57,744 nucleotides of DNA. Source: Clostridia bacterium. Its GTDB lineage: Bacteria > Bacillota > Clostridia > Christensenellales > Aristaeellaceae. Position 1 is the first letter of the stretch. The number at the start of each line of letters is the position of its first letter. The notes below the pieces were generated by a model. The model did no database searches and was not told where the DNA came from. It saw only the letters and a list, made by a program, of their open reading frames with translations. The stretch lies in assembly GCA_017512905.1 (NCBI GenBank), contig JAFWEL010000131.1:1-57744 (forward strand), read 5' to 3'. The position numbers and the translations under genes were made by a program. Shown here piece by piece: positions 46,663 to 55,697 of the stretch.

Positions 46663-47349
46663 TCAGCTCAGGGGTTTGCGCGCGCCGGCGTCAAGGGCGT
46701 AGCGCATCTCCGGCGGCACATAGGCCGTCAGCCCGGAAGATTCGCTGTCGGTGGCCTCGAGGGTAAAGCAGGAGACCTCGTAGGCGTTTCGCACCATGTA
46801 TTCCCCGTTTTCCAGCAGCTTTTGATATTCCCTGGATTGCAGCCGCCCCGTCAGCCGCACGCGGTCGCCCACGCTGAAGCGGGAGGCATACTGGGCGTTT
46901 CGCCCCCAGGCGATGCAGGGGATGTAGTCGCTCTTGCCGAAGGCGCGGTTCACCGCCAGCATCATATCGCAGATCTCCCGGCCAAAGGGGGTGGAGCGGT
47001 AGATCGGCGGCTTGCACAGCGCCCCGGTCAGCGTGACCCGGTTCAGCGTATCGTTGTCCGGCGAGGGGACCAGGCTCTGCACAAACAGCGTCACCATCAG
47101 CCGCCCCGCGCCGTCGATCACCTTGTTGTAGGAACGCACCTGCCCGGTCACCAGCAACTGGCTGTTATCCTCCGGCAGCAGGCCCATCAGCTTGCCCGGA
47201 ATGGTGACCGGCAACCGGTCCACCGTGCCCGAGAGGCGCTTGACCAGCAGCGTCCCGGTGTAAAAGGGTTCGTTCATCACTTCATGGCTCAGTTCCAGCT
47301 CGCCGTCCAGGCGCCCCACGGCGATAATTCTGTTGTTAGGATTTTCCAT
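46663..47349 (-). CDS. Tandem OB-fold single-stranded DNA-binding-like protein, SOS-regulated
   Basis: 228 residues. The second OB fold (about 103-175: NRVTLTGALCKPPIYR, FGREICDMMLAVNR, CIAWGRNAQYASRF, GDRVRLTGRLQ) is a clear SSB-type domain. The first (about 5-75) repeats the pattern more loosely (AVGRLDGELELSHE, LLVTGQVRSYNK). Typical SSB has one OB fold and an acidic DDDIPF tail; this one lacks the tail. A LexA box lies next to its promoter (47450-47461), so it probably acts during DNA damage or recombination. Confidence 0.8.
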   Translation of the reverse strand: MENPNNRIIAVGRLDGELELSHEVMNEPFYTGTLLVKRLSGTVDRLPVTIPGKLMGLLPEDNSQLLVTGQVRSYNKVIDGAGRLMVTLFVQSLVPSPDNDTLNRVTLTGALCKPPIYRSTPFGREICDMMLAVNRAFGKSDYIPCIAWGRNAQYASRFSVGDRVRLTGRLQSREYQKLLENGEYMVRNAYEVSCFTLEATDSESSGLTAYVPPEMRYALDAGARKPLS

Positions 47350-47449
47350 CGTATCCCTCCGGTTATTGTGTGTTTTTTCATAATATATGCCGGTGAACGG
47401 ACATTCATGCCCCGCCGGGCGAAAAAGTGTGACGCCTCCGCCGGTAAAA

Positions 47450-47461
47450 GAACATACGTTC
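47450..47461 (-). promoter_or_regulatory. LexA (DinR) box upstream of the SSB-like gene
   Basis: GAACGTATGTTC on the minus strand, the same 12-mer as in the Y-polymerase promoter. It lies just downstream of the promoter TTGCCT-17-TATAAT (about 47471-47499), about 100 nt before the start codon. Confidence 0.85.
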
Positions 47462-47547
47462 GATTCATGTGTATTATACCACGTCCGGCCTCCAAAGGCA
47501 ATCGAACGCCATTTGAAAATATTATGCGCCCCGCGGCAGCCGCGCGT

Positions 47548-49047
47548 CTAAGCCTTCAAAACCACCGCGTTGCCGGCCTCCACTTCCCCGATGCTCTGCG
47601 CGGGGATGCCGTAGCGCTTGCCGATATCCCAGGCGGTTTCGCCGGGCGACGGCCAGCTGACCACGATGCCGGGCCGGCGCTGAAGGGGCGTCCCCTCGGC
47701 GATCTGCGTCACGATCTCCACCTCTGTGCGCTGCCGGGTTTCGCAGGCCACAGACAGTTGAAGCTTCATCTCCAGCCGGTCGCTCATCAGCGCGTTGGCT
47801 TCGGCGGAGAGCACCTGCAGGTCGATCAGCGAATCGTCATTGAGCAGCTGGGGCACGGTCAGGCTGAAGGGCAGCTCGGCTTCGGCGGAGGCGGGGATAT
47901 CGGAGCCGCCCGGCATGTACAGCACGCGGGTCTCCGCCACGCCCTCGATCCTGCCCTGGCCGTTTTCGTTGCGCCATTCGCCGATGGAGGGATGGACCTG
48001 GGTGGCGATGACCGTGCCGACGCCGGGGGCGTTTTCCCCGATCAGCACCGTGCCCCGGACCAGCTCGCAGACCTTCGCCCGATCCACGGCGCGGCACAGC
48101 CGCACGTCCTCGTCCTCGGTTTCCACGCGGTTGCCCCGGGTGGCATAGGCGTCCGCGAGGGCTTCCACCTGGTCGGTGGCGTTGGCCAGCACGCGCACCC
48201 TCACTTCGATCTCGCAGGTCAGCTGCATGTCCCCGTCGCCCTCCCCGGCGTCCACCCGGCTGCGCAGGCCCCGGATGTCCACCTCGGCGGTGACGTCGCC
48301 GGTCAGCCACTCCGGCAGCTCCACCAACTGGTCCAGAGCCAGCGGATAACGCACCACCACCCCGGGCCGACCGGCCACGCCGCTGGCCACCAGGGTCTCC
48401 ACCAGGGCCTTTCCCCTGACCCGGACACCGCCCAGATCCGGGGAGACGTCCTCCACCTCCACCGCGGCCCAGTCCATCAGCGCCGTGCGGGCATCCAGCG
48501 CCGCGGGCAGCGCCACCGTGTCCTTCAGCAGCGCCAGCTCGCTGGCCTCCGCTGCAAGCTTGACGGAGCGTATCGGAACGAAGACCGTCTGTATGCCCTC
48601 CACGCCTTCCACGGCGCTGATGACCTCCACCGGCGACAGGCTGAGCACCTGCAGGGTGAGGTCGCAGGTCACCAGAAACACCATGTGGCCGTTTTCGTAT
48701 CGGGCGTCCACATGGTTGACCTCGCCCCGCGCCCGGCAGAGCATCCCGGGCTGAACGCCGGGAATGTCCAGCACGTGGTTCAGCGTGGTCTGTGCCGTCA
48801 GCGCGCGCAGCGCGCTCTCCTCTCCCTGCCGGTAGACCGCCTGGCAGGCGACACTGCCCTCCAGGACCACCCGGTCCGCCTGCACATCGACCTCGCCGAT
48901 GAACAGCCCGGCATCCGCCAGCAGCGGCTCGATGGCGTCCCGGCCCGCCCCCGGCACCAGCGATTCGGCGCGCACCAGCACCTGCGCCCGCCGGGAACCG
49001 ATCAGCTTTTCCGCCTCAAAGGTCTGCACCTGCGTTTGAAGCGCCAT
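47548..49047 (-). CDS. SPOCS/DUF3794 and LysM domain protein (spore-associated)
   Basis: 499 residues from the ATG at 49047 (GGAGGGG upstream). Three DUF3794 (SPOCS) beta domains follow one another, each opening with a V-x-G-x-V pattern (VVLEGSVACQAVYR, VRVRGKALVETLV, RIEGVAETRVLYM). The last 45 residues form a LysM-like unit (SWPSPGETAWDIGKRYGIP). This architecture is found in spore-coat and cortex morphogenesis proteins of Clostridia and supports a spore-forming host. No signal peptide is seen. Confidence 0.87.
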   Translation of the reverse strand: MALQTQVQTFEAEKLIGSRRAQVLVRAESLVPGAGRDAIEPLLADAGLFIGEVDVQADRVVLEGSVACQAVYRQGEESALRALTAQTTLNHVLDIPGVQPGMLCRARGEVNHVDARYENGHMVFLVTCDLTLQVLSLSPVEVISAVEGVEGIQTVFVPIRSVKLAAEASELALLKDTVALPAALDARTALMDWAAVEVEDVSPDLGGVRVRGKALVETLVASGVAGRPGVVVRYPLALDQLVELPEWLTGDVTAEVDIRGLRSRVDAGEGDGDMQLTCEIEVRVRVLANATDQVEALADAYATRGNRVETEDEDVRLCRAVDRAKVCELVRGTVLIGENAPGVGTVIATQVHPSIGEWRNENGQGRIEGVAETRVLYMPGGSDIPASAEAELPFSLTVPQLLNDDSLIDLQVLSAEANALMSDRLEMKLQLSVACETRQRTEVEIVTQIAEGTPLQRRPGIVVSWPSPGETAWDIGKRYGIPAQSIGEVEAGNAVVLKA

Positions 49048-49136
49048 AAAAAACCCCTCCTGTCCGCAATCAATCATGGGATGATATGCGGCGGAGGGGT
49101 TGATGATGCCGTCAGGCGGTTTCCCTGACCGGCTGA

Positions 49137-50615
49137 TTAATGAAGCGCCTTTTTGACGTATTCCAGCATGTCGTTTTTGTCCACGCAGTCGTTGAACCGG
49201 GGGGCCTTGTCCCGCAGGGCCGCCAGCGGCGCGGGCACCGGCACCTGGGTCAGCTCATGGAGCATGTCCATCGCGCCGAAGCCGCTCTCGGGCCTGGCGT
49301 CGGAGATGGCGGACAGCACGTCCCGGCTGAACTTGTAGGGCGAGGCCGTGGACAGCACCACGTTGGCCCAGCCGTTGTCCTCCCGGGCCTTGAAATCCTC
49401 CATCACGGCCCAGGCCACGGCGGTGTGGGTGTCCATCAGGTAGCCGTGGCGACGCCAGACCTCGCCGATGGCCTCCATCGCCCGCCTGTCGTCGGCGCAG
49501 CCGGCCCAGAAGTGCTCGCGCATCTCGTCCATCAGCGATTGGGGCGCGGTATACACGCCCTCCTCCTTCAGCTGGGCCATCAGCTTTGAAACCAGGTCGA
49601 AATCGCATCCGCTGGCCAGGAACAGATAGCGCTCCAGGTTGCTGGACACCAGGATGTCCATGGAGGGCGACGCGGTCTTATAGAATTCCCTGCGGCGGTC
49701 GTACACGCCGGTGTTGATGAAGTCGGTGAGCACGTTATTGGCGTTGGACGCGCACACCAGCCTGGCCACGGGCAGGCCCATGCGCCGGGCGTATTCCCCG
49801 GCCAGTATGTCGCCGAAGTTGCCCGTGGGCACGATGAAGTTCACCGGCTCGCCCAGCCGGACCTCGCCGCGCAGCACCAGATCGCAGTAGGACTTGAAGT
49901 AGTAGGCCACCTGGGGCGCGAGGCGGCCGATGTTGATGGAATTGGCGCTGGACAGGCGCACACCGGCGGCGGCGGCCCAGTGGTTCAGCTCGTCGTCGGC
50001 AAAGATGTTCTTCACGCCGGTCTGGGCGTCGTCGAAGTTGCCCCTGACCGCGCACACGCCCACGTTGCCGCCGGCCTGGGTCACCATCTGGGCCTTCTGG
50101 ACATCGCTGACGCCGCCGTCGGGATAGAAGACCACGATCCGGGTGCCCTCCACGTCGTGGAAGCCCTCCAGGGCGGCCTTGCCGGTGTCGCCGCTGGTGG
50201 CCGTGAGAATCGCGATCTCCTCGTCCACGCCCAGCTTGGCCTTGGCGGCGGTGATCAGCCGGGGCAGCACGGACAGCGCCACGTCCTTAAACGCGGAGGT
50301 GGGGCCGCGGAACAGCTCCAGCACGAAGTCGTCGCCCACCTTTTCCACGGGGGTGAGGTCCTCCGTCTCAAACTTTCCGTCATAGGCGGCTTCGATCAGC
50401 GCCCGCATCTCGTCGCGGCTGAAGTCATCCAGCAGCCTGCCGATGACCTCGGCGGAGATTTCAACGGCGCTCATGTTCAACAGGCTGCCCACATCCACCT
50501 TCAGCTCGGCAAAGCTGATGGGCGTGTACAGTCCGCCGTCGGGCGCGATGCCCTTCAAGACGGCCTGGGTCGATGAAGCGGTATGCCGGTTGGAGCGCGT
50601 GCTGTACAGTATCAT
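49137..50615 (-). CDS. thrC: Threonine synthase
   Basis: 492 residues starting MILYSTRSNRHTAS. The PLP-binding Lys lies in GPTSAFKDVAL, and the phosphate-binding loop is TATSGDTGKAALEGF, with IVPTGNFGDILAGEYA later: the long (fold-type II, class 2) threonine synthase of about 490 residues. It converts O-phosphohomoserine to threonine. It is divergent from hom-asd, which supplies the same pathway. The promoter TTGCAA-17-TATCAT lies at 50652-50680. Confidence 0.95.
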   Translation of the reverse strand: MILYSTRSNRHTASSTQAVLKGIAPDGGLYTPISFAELKVDVGSLLNMSAVEISAEVIGRLLDDFSRDEMRALIEAAYDGKFETEDLTPVEKVGDDFVLELFRGPTSAFKDVALSVLPRLITAAKAKLGVDEEIAILTATSGDTGKAALEGFHDVEGTRIVVFYPDGGVSDVQKAQMVTQAGGNVGVCAVRGNFDDAQTGVKNIFADDELNHWAAAAGVRLSSANSINIGRLAPQVAYYFKSYCDLVLRGEVRLGEPVNFIVPTGNFGDILAGEYARRMGLPVARLVCASNANNVLTDFINTGVYDRRREFYKTASPSMDILVSSNLERYLFLASGCDFDLVSKLMAQLKEEGVYTAPQSLMDEMREHFWAGCADDRRAMEAIGEVWRRHGYLMDTHTAVAWAVMEDFKAREDNGWANVVLSTASPYKFSRDVLSAISDARPESGFGAMDMLHELTQVPVPAPLAALRDKAPRFNDCVDKNDMLEYVKKALH

Positions 50616-50651
50616 ATCGGTATGCCTCGCTTTGCGATGAATTATGCTCCT

Positions 50652-50680
50652 ATGATAGCTTCTTTTGGCTGAAATTGCAA
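50652..50680 (-). promoter_or_regulatory. thrC promoter
   Basis: TTGCAA (50675-50680) and TATCAT (50652-50657), 17-nt spacer, minus strand. Confidence 0.6.
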
Positions 50681-50743
50681 TAGGTCATTTTCGCCGTAAA
50701 CCCTTCGCGAACGTTAAGAGGCTGAAAACAGGGCCGCTATGCT

Positions 50744-50772
50744 TTGACAAATCCGACCCGTTGTGCTATAGT
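50744..50772 (+). promoter_or_regulatory. hom-asd promoter
   Basis: TTGACA (50744-50749) and TATAGT (50767-50772), 17-nt spacer. Confidence 0.8.
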
Positions 50773-50783
50773 GTTTCCATTAT

Positions 50784-50799
50784 AAAAACACGTGTTTTT
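50784..50799 (+). promoter_or_regulatory. Perfect 16-bp palindrome in the hom leader
   Basis: AAAAACACGTGTTTTT begins about 5 nt after the expected start of transcription, 30 nt before the start codon. It could be an operator or a small RNA hairpin. No T-box or riboswitch core was seen. Confidence 0.5.
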
Positions 50800-50828
50800 G
50801 CACGAAAGACACAAAGGGGTTGTTGTAT

Positions 50829-51968
50829 TTGAACATCGGACTGTTGGGCCTTGGAACGATCGGCTCCGGCATCTATGAGCACCTGCTGAAGCGGGACGAC
50901 ATCCACGTCGTGCGCATCCTTGAATTGCTGCGCCATCCCGGGCTGGAGCATCTGGAAACCTCCGATTACAATGAGATCCTGAACGACCCGGAGATCGACA
51001 CGGTCATCGAGCTGATCGGCGGCATGGAGCCCGCCCACACCTTCACCGTACAGGCGCTGAAGGCGGGCAAGAACGTGGTCTCCGCCAACAAGCTGATGCT
51101 CTCCCACCACATGGAGGAAATCCTGACCCTCGCCCGGGACATGGGCGTCCACTACCGCTACGACGCCAGCGTCGGCGGCAGCATCCCCTTCCTGTACAAC
51201 CTGATGCGCCATCGCAGCGCCGATAAGCTGACCGCCATATCCGGCATCGTCAACGGCACCACGAACCTGATCCTGGACATCATGCAGCGGGAGGGCCGCG
51301 GCTTTGAGGACGTGCTGGCCGAGGCTCAGCGCGAGGGCTACGCCGAGGCCAACCCCGCCGCCGACATCGACGGCATCGACGCCCAGTGCAAGATCAGCAT
51401 TGCCGGCACGGTCGCCTACCAGCGCTATGTGCGCCCGGAGGATGTGGATACCGAGGGCATCCGTCACATCACCGGCGCGGACATCATACATTTCAAACAG
51501 CTGGACAAGGTCTGCCGCCTGATCGCGCGCTCCACGCTGAACGCCGACGGCACGGTCAGCGCCTACGTTGAACCGACTCTGGTTGCTTCCGATGCCACCG
51601 AGGCCGCCGTCCACCTGAACAACAACACCATCACCGTGACCGGCGAATACTTCGGCCAGCACACCTTCCAGGGTCAGGGCGCGGGCAAGGACCCCACCGC
51701 CTTCGCCGTCGAGCTGGGATTGCGGGATATCCTGGATGGCGTGTCGCCCAGGTTCAACCCCATACCCCGGGGCTACGCAGAGGTCAACAACATCGAAGCC
51801 GTTCACCCCTATTATGTGCGCACCGCCGCGGCGCTGGATATTCCCGCCAGGCCCCTGGCCGACGGCGTGTGCATCACGCAGCCCGTCAGTGTGCGGGCCA
51901 TGCACGATATGGCCGTAAAGCTGCGCGAGACAGACCCCGGTCTGTTCTTCGCCGGCATACAGGAATAA
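50829..51968 (+). CDS. hom: Homoserine dehydrogenase with shortened C-terminus
   Basis: 379 residues from a TTG at 50829 (AAAGGGG 9 nt upstream; relatives begin NIGLLGLGTIG). The NAD(P) motif GLLGLGTIGSGIY is at the start. The catalytic domain has VVSANKLMLSHH, SVGGSIPF, INGT-type (GIVNGTTNLIL) and AEANPAADIDGIDA with the catalytic Lys/Asp region. Firmicutes enzymes usually have about 430 residues with a full ACT domain. Here only about 60 residues follow the catalytic domain (EAVHPYYVRTAAALD), so feedback control by threonine may be altered. Confidence 0.93.
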   Translation: MNIGLLGLGTIGSGIYEHLLKRDDIHVVRILELLRHPGLEHLETSDYNEILNDPEIDTVIELIGGMEPAHTFTVQALKAGKNVVSANKLMLSHHMEEILTLARDMGVHYRYDASVGGSIPFLYNLMRHRSADKLTAISGIVNGTTNLILDIMQREGRGFEDVLAEAQREGYAEANPAADIDGIDAQCKISIAGTVAYQRYVRPEDVDTEGIRHITGADIIHFKQLDKVCRLIARSTLNADGTVSAYVEPTLVASDATEAAVHLNNNTITVTGEYFGQHTFQGQGAGKDPTAFAVELGLRDILDGVSPRFNPIPRGYAEVNNIEAVHPYYVRTAAALDIPARPLADGVCITQPVSVRAMHDMAVKLRETDPGLFFAGIQE

Positions 51969-52014
51969 ACGCCACACATCCGTTTGACAACATTCAGAAA
52001 GCAGGTATATCATC

Positions 52015-53016
52015 ATGAAAAAGGTCAATGTGGCCATACTGGGCGCCACGGGCGCCGTGGGCCGCGAGATGCTGAAGGTGCTCTGGGAGCGCAAATTCCC
52101 CATCGACAAACTCAAGGCGCTGGCCAGCGCCCGCAGCGCGGGCAGGAAACTGCCCTTTGGCGACGGCGAGGTCGTCGTGGAGGAGGCCACCGAGCAGTCC
52201 TTTGAGGGCATGGACATCGTGCTGGGCGCGGCGCAGAACCCCCTGGCCAAGCAGTTTGCCCCCGTCATCGTCAAGGCCGGCGCGGTGTTTGTGGACAATT
52301 CCAGCGCCTTCCGGATGGACGACAGCGTGCCGCTGGTGGTGCCCGAGATCAACCCCGAGGACGTGAAGAAGCACCATGGCATCATCTCCAACCCCAACTG
52401 CTCCACCATCATTACGATGACCGCCATCGCGGCGCTGAACCGGATTTCCCCGATCGAGACCATGGTCGCCAGCACCTACCAGGCCGTTTCCGGCGCAGGC
52501 GCGGGCGGATTGGCCGAGCTGGAGCAGCAGGCCCGGGACTTCGCCGCGGGCAGGCCGATGGAAGCCAAGGTCTTCCCTTGGCAGATCGCCTTCAATGTGA
52601 TTCCCCAGATCGGCAGCGACAGCGGCAATGGCTACACCTCCGAGGAAATGAAGATGCAGAACGAGGGCCGCAAGATCATGCACCTGCCGGACCTGAAGGT
52701 CACCTGCACCTGCGTGCGCGTACCCGTGCTGCGCAGCCACTCCATCAGCGTCACCCTGCACACCCAGCGCAAGATCAGCGTCGAGGAGGCCCGCGCCGCC
52801 ATCGCCCAGGCCCCCGGCTGTAAGCTGTGCGACGACCTGGACAACAAGGTCTATCCCATGCCGTTGGACACCAGCGACCAGGATATCGTGTTCGTGGGCC
52901 GCATCCGCGACGACCTGACCGACGAGAAGGGCCTTTCCCTTTGGTGCTGTGGCGACCAGATCCGCAAGGGCGCGGCCACCAACGCCATCCAGATCGCCGA
53001 GCTGCTGGTGAAGTAA
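52015..53016 (+). CDS. asd: Aspartate-semialdehyde dehydrogenase
   Basis: 333 residues. The NADP-binding start is VNVAILGATGAVGREML, the catalytic Cys is in ISNPNCSTI, and the substrate-binding segment is VRVPVLRSHSISVTL with the active-site His. It supplies aspartate semialdehyde for threonine, methionine and lysine, and is co-transcribed with hom (46-nt gap). A terminator follows. Aspartokinase is not in this window. Confidence 0.96.
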   Translation: MKKVNVAILGATGAVGREMLKVLWERKFPIDKLKALASARSAGRKLPFGDGEVVVEEATEQSFEGMDIVLGAAQNPLAKQFAPVIVKAGAVFVDNSSAFRMDDSVPLVVPEINPEDVKKHHGIISNPNCSTIITMTAIAALNRISPIETMVASTYQAVSGAGAGGLAELEQQARDFAAGRPMEAKVFPWQIAFNVIPQIGSDSGNGYTSEEMKMQNEGRKIMHLPDLKVTCTCVRVPVLRSHSISVTLHTQRKISVEEARAAIAQAPGCKLCDDLDNKVYPMPLDTSDQDIVFVGRIRDDLTDEKGLSLWCCGDQIRKGAATNAIQIAELLVK

Positions 53017-53046
53017 TTCCAAACCACAAACAAAACCGCAAATTAA

Positions 53047-53077
53047 CCCCTGCCTTGTGGCAGGGGTTGTATTTTAT
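53047..53077 (+). terminator. Terminator after asd
   Basis: CCCCTGCC-TTGT-GGCAGGGG followed by TTGTATTTTAT. Confidence 0.85.
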
Positions 53078-53126
53078 CTATACAATGGCATTATTAGAGA
53101 ATAAAAAGGGGATTAATCAATCGTTT

Positions 53127-55106
53127 ATGGACGAAATCAGAATCGATAATGCCGATATACAGACCGAGGTCTGCGATGAAATTGCTGTCGAAAACGGCTT
53201 TGACGCGCTGGAACTGGCCCCTGAACTGAGAAAGGCCGTGGATGCCATGGGCTATACCGTACCCACGGACATCCAGCGCCAGGCCATCCCCCTGTTGCGC
53301 AGCGGTGCGGACATCATCGGCCGCTCCCAAACCGGCACGGGCAAGACCATGGCCTTCGCCATCCCCGCCGTGGAGATGATCGACCGGGATGAAGCCGAGC
53401 CCACCGTGCAGGTGCTGATCCTCTGTCCCACCCGGGAGCTGGCCCAGCAGGGCTGTGACGAGATCAAAAAGCTTTTGCGCTTCACGTTGAACGTGTGGCC
53501 CGTGGACGTGTACGGCGGCGCGGCGATGGACCGGCAGATCTACCGTTTAAAGCGGGCGAACCTGGTCATCGGCACGCCGGGGCGCGTGATGGACCACATG
53601 CGCCGGGGTACGCTGTCCCTGGCCAACGTGAAGCTGGTGGTGCTGGACGAGGCCGACGAGATGCTGAGCATGGGCTTCCGCGAGGACATTGAAACCATAC
53701 TGAAGGACGTGCCCGAGGCCCATCAGACCGTGCTTTTCTCGGCCACCATGCCCGACGCCATCATGGAGCTGACCAGCCAGTTCATGCGGGATCCCCAGCT
53801 GGTGGAAATCAACGCGGCCCAGGTGACCCTGGATGCCATTCGCCAGCAGTACATGGAGGTGCCCATGGGCCGCAAGCTGGACGCGCTGAACCTGCTGCTG
53901 CGCAGCCGGGAGCCGGTGCGCACGATGATCTTCTGCAACACCAAGCTGATGGTGGACGAGGTCTCCGCCTACCTGAACAGGAGCGGCTTTACCTGTGAGG
54001 GCATCCACGGCGACATGAACCAGTCCCAGCGCACCCGGGTCATGGAGGGCTTTAAGTCGGCCCGGATCCCGATCCTGGTGGCCACGGATGTCGCCGCCCG
54101 GGGCATCGACGTGAACGACATCGACTACGTCATCAACTACGACCTGCCCCAGAACAGCGAAATCTACGTCCACCGCATCGGCCGCACCGGCCGCGCCGGC
54201 AAGGAGGGCACCGCCATCACCCTGTGCAGCGGCCGGCGTCAGTTATTCGGCATTCGGGACATCGGTCGGTTTACGCGCTCGTCCATCGAGGAAATTCCGA
54301 TTCCCACCGTCGCCTCGATTCGGGAACGCCAGGATGAAAAGAGCCTGGAGCGGGTGCGCGCCGCCCTGTCGGAGGATATTCCGATGACGTTTAAGACCAT
54401 GGTCGGTAAATTGATGGCGGAGGGACACGAGCCCGCCCTGATCGCCTCCGCCGCCATGCAGCTCTGCTTCCGGCGGGATGACAGCGGCCTGGTGGACATC
54501 GCCTTTGACCGAAAAACCGAAGACGGTCGGTTGTACAGAAAGCTGTTTATTTCCATTGGCCGCAGGCAGAAGGTCGCGCCGAATCACATCGTCAGCGCCA
54601 TTGCCGGCCGGGCCAACGTCCAGGGCAGTGAAATCGGCAAGATTGAAATATACGACGAGCGCACGGTGGTGGGCGTTCCCGCCGAACGCGCGGAGGCCAT
54701 CGAGCGGGCCATGCAGGGCGCGACCATCTGCGGGATCCCGGTTCGCGTTCGCCTGAGCAGTGAAACGCCCACGGCAAGGCCAGCGACCGGCGGCAAGCGG
54801 GGCGATCGACGGCCCGAAAGGTCGTTCAACCGGCGGGAGCGCTACGACGCCCCGCGCAATGCCGGTCGGATTGGATCGTTTGAAGCGCCTGAAGCTCCCC
54901 AGCGGCGCGGCAAGGTGAAGCTATCCGCCGCCGCCCGGGCAAGGCTGTTGGACACCACCGACCTCAGTCGATTTGAGGTGACCAGGCCCCGATTTGCCGA
55001 GCGGCCCGGTCGCAAGGCCGAGGATAATCATCGGGACAGCAAAAGCGAGCGCCGGGGCAGCCGCAAGAATGCCGACCGCGGTTCGAAGCGCAGGGATCGG
55101 CACTGA
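53127..55106 (+). CDS. DEAD-box RNA helicase (DbpA/CsdA-like)
   Basis: 659 residues from the ATG at 53127; an ATG at 53085 is possible but sits in the terminator/-10 region. The motifs are in order: Q motif with YTVPTDIQRQAIP, Walker A SQTGTGKT, PTRELA, LDEADEML, SAT, GIHGDMNQSQR, ATDVAARGIDV and HRIGRTGRAG. A DbpA-type RNA-binding domain (KLFISIGRRQKVAPNHIVSA) spans about residues 445-525. A long basic, Arg/Gly-rich tail follows. It remodels rRNA or mRNA, probably in ribosome assembly or cold adaptation. Confidence 0.93.
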   Translation: MDEIRIDNADIQTEVCDEIAVENGFDALELAPELRKAVDAMGYTVPTDIQRQAIPLLRSGADIIGRSQTGTGKTMAFAIPAVEMIDRDEAEPTVQVLILCPTRELAQQGCDEIKKLLRFTLNVWPVDVYGGAAMDRQIYRLKRANLVIGTPGRVMDHMRRGTLSLANVKLVVLDEADEMLSMGFREDIETILKDVPEAHQTVLFSATMPDAIMELTSQFMRDPQLVEINAAQVTLDAIRQQYMEVPMGRKLDALNLLLRSREPVRTMIFCNTKLMVDEVSAYLNRSGFTCEGIHGDMNQSQRTRVMEGFKSARIPILVATDVAARGIDVNDIDYVINYDLPQNSEIYVHRIGRTGRAGKEGTAITLCSGRRQLFGIRDIGRFTRSSIEEIPIPTVASIRERQDEKSLERVRAALSEDIPMTFKTMVGKLMAEGHEPALIASAAMQLCFRRDDSGLVDIAFDRKTEDGRLYRKLFISIGRRQKVAPNHIVSAIAGRANVQGSEIGKIEIYDERTVVGVPAERAEAIERAMQGATICGIPVRVRLSSETPTARPATGGKRGDRRPERSFNRRERYDAPRNAGRIGSFEAPEAPQRRGKVKLSAAARARLLDTTDLSRFEVTRPRFAERPGRKAEDNHRDSKSERRGSRKNADRGSKRRDRH

Positions 55107-55120
55107 AAAAGGTGATCAGA

Positions 55121-55642
55121 ATGATACGCAAAGCCACCGACCGCGATATTTCCGCCATTGCGGATATCTATGCGCGCATCCATAAAGCCGAGGCCGCAGG
55201 TCGACTCTCCACCGGCTGGCTGAAGGACGTCTATCCCACCGAGGCTACCGCCAGGGCCGCCCTGGCGGCGGGCGACCTGTTCGTGCTGGAGGACGGCGGG
55301 CGGGTCGTTGCCGCGGCCCGCATCAATCGGGTCCAGATGCCCGAATACGCGCTGGTCGATTGGAAATATCCCGCGAGAAACGACGAAGTGATGGTGCTGC
55401 ACACGCTGGCGGTGGACCCGCTGTGCTTCGGACAAGGCTACGCCCGCCAATTCCTGGACTTCTACGAGACATTTGCCCTTGAGAACAACTGTTCGGTACT
55501 GCGCATCGATACCAATGCTAAAAACACCGTTGCGCGAAAGATGTACGCCCGGCGGGGCTACCTCGAAAGCCGCGTCATTCCCACGGTGTTCAACGGCATT
55601 CCCGATGTTATGCTGGTGTGCATGGAAAAGCGGCTGGGATGA
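55121..55642 (+). CDS. GNAT-family N-acetyltransferase
   Basis: 173 residues from the ATG at 55121. The GNAT pattern is present: MIRKATDRDISAIADIYARIHKAE (helix 1), VMVLHTLAVDPLCFGQGYARQFLDFYE (acetyl-CoA pyrophosphate loop, here GQGYA) and NCSVLRIDTNAKNTVARKMYARRGYLE. The acceptor is not predictable. It starts 14 nt after the helicase stop and is probably co-transcribed. Its own stop codon lies in the loop of a terminator hairpin. Confidence 0.85.
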   Translation: MIRKATDRDISAIADIYARIHKAEAAGRLSTGWLKDVYPTEATARAALAAGDLFVLEDGGRVVAAARINRVQMPEYALVDWKYPARNDEVMVLHTLAVDPLCFGQGYARQFLDFYETFALENNCSVLRIDTNAKNTVARKMYARRGYLESRVIPTVFNGIPDVMLVCMEKRLG

Positions 55643-55654
55643 TCCCAACCGCTT
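55628..55654 (+). terminator. Terminator overlapping the acetyltransferase stop codon
   Basis: AAGCGG-c-TGGGA-TGA-TCCCA-a-CCGCTT followed by TAAATAT. The TGA loop is the stop codon, so translating ribosomes would sit on the stem. Confidence 0.6.
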
Positions 55655-55697
55655 TAAATATATCTCATTGGTGGTGTCTGGGAGGCTCCGCTGCTTT

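Noticed and set aside
46378-47548. Start of the SSB-like gene inside the LexA-box region
   Set aside because: Upstream in-frame starts would place the operator inside the coding region. The ATG at 47349 fits the promoter and domain start better.
46378-49128. 916-codon open frame antisense to the peptidase, SSB-like and SPOCS genes
   Set aside because: It crosses three well-supported genes and their spacers, its composition is that of a shadow frame, and no family is recognisable.
50616-50828. T-box or amino-acid riboswitch in the thrC/hom divergent region
   Set aside because: No T-box core, no lysine or SAM riboswitch features, and the leaders are too short.
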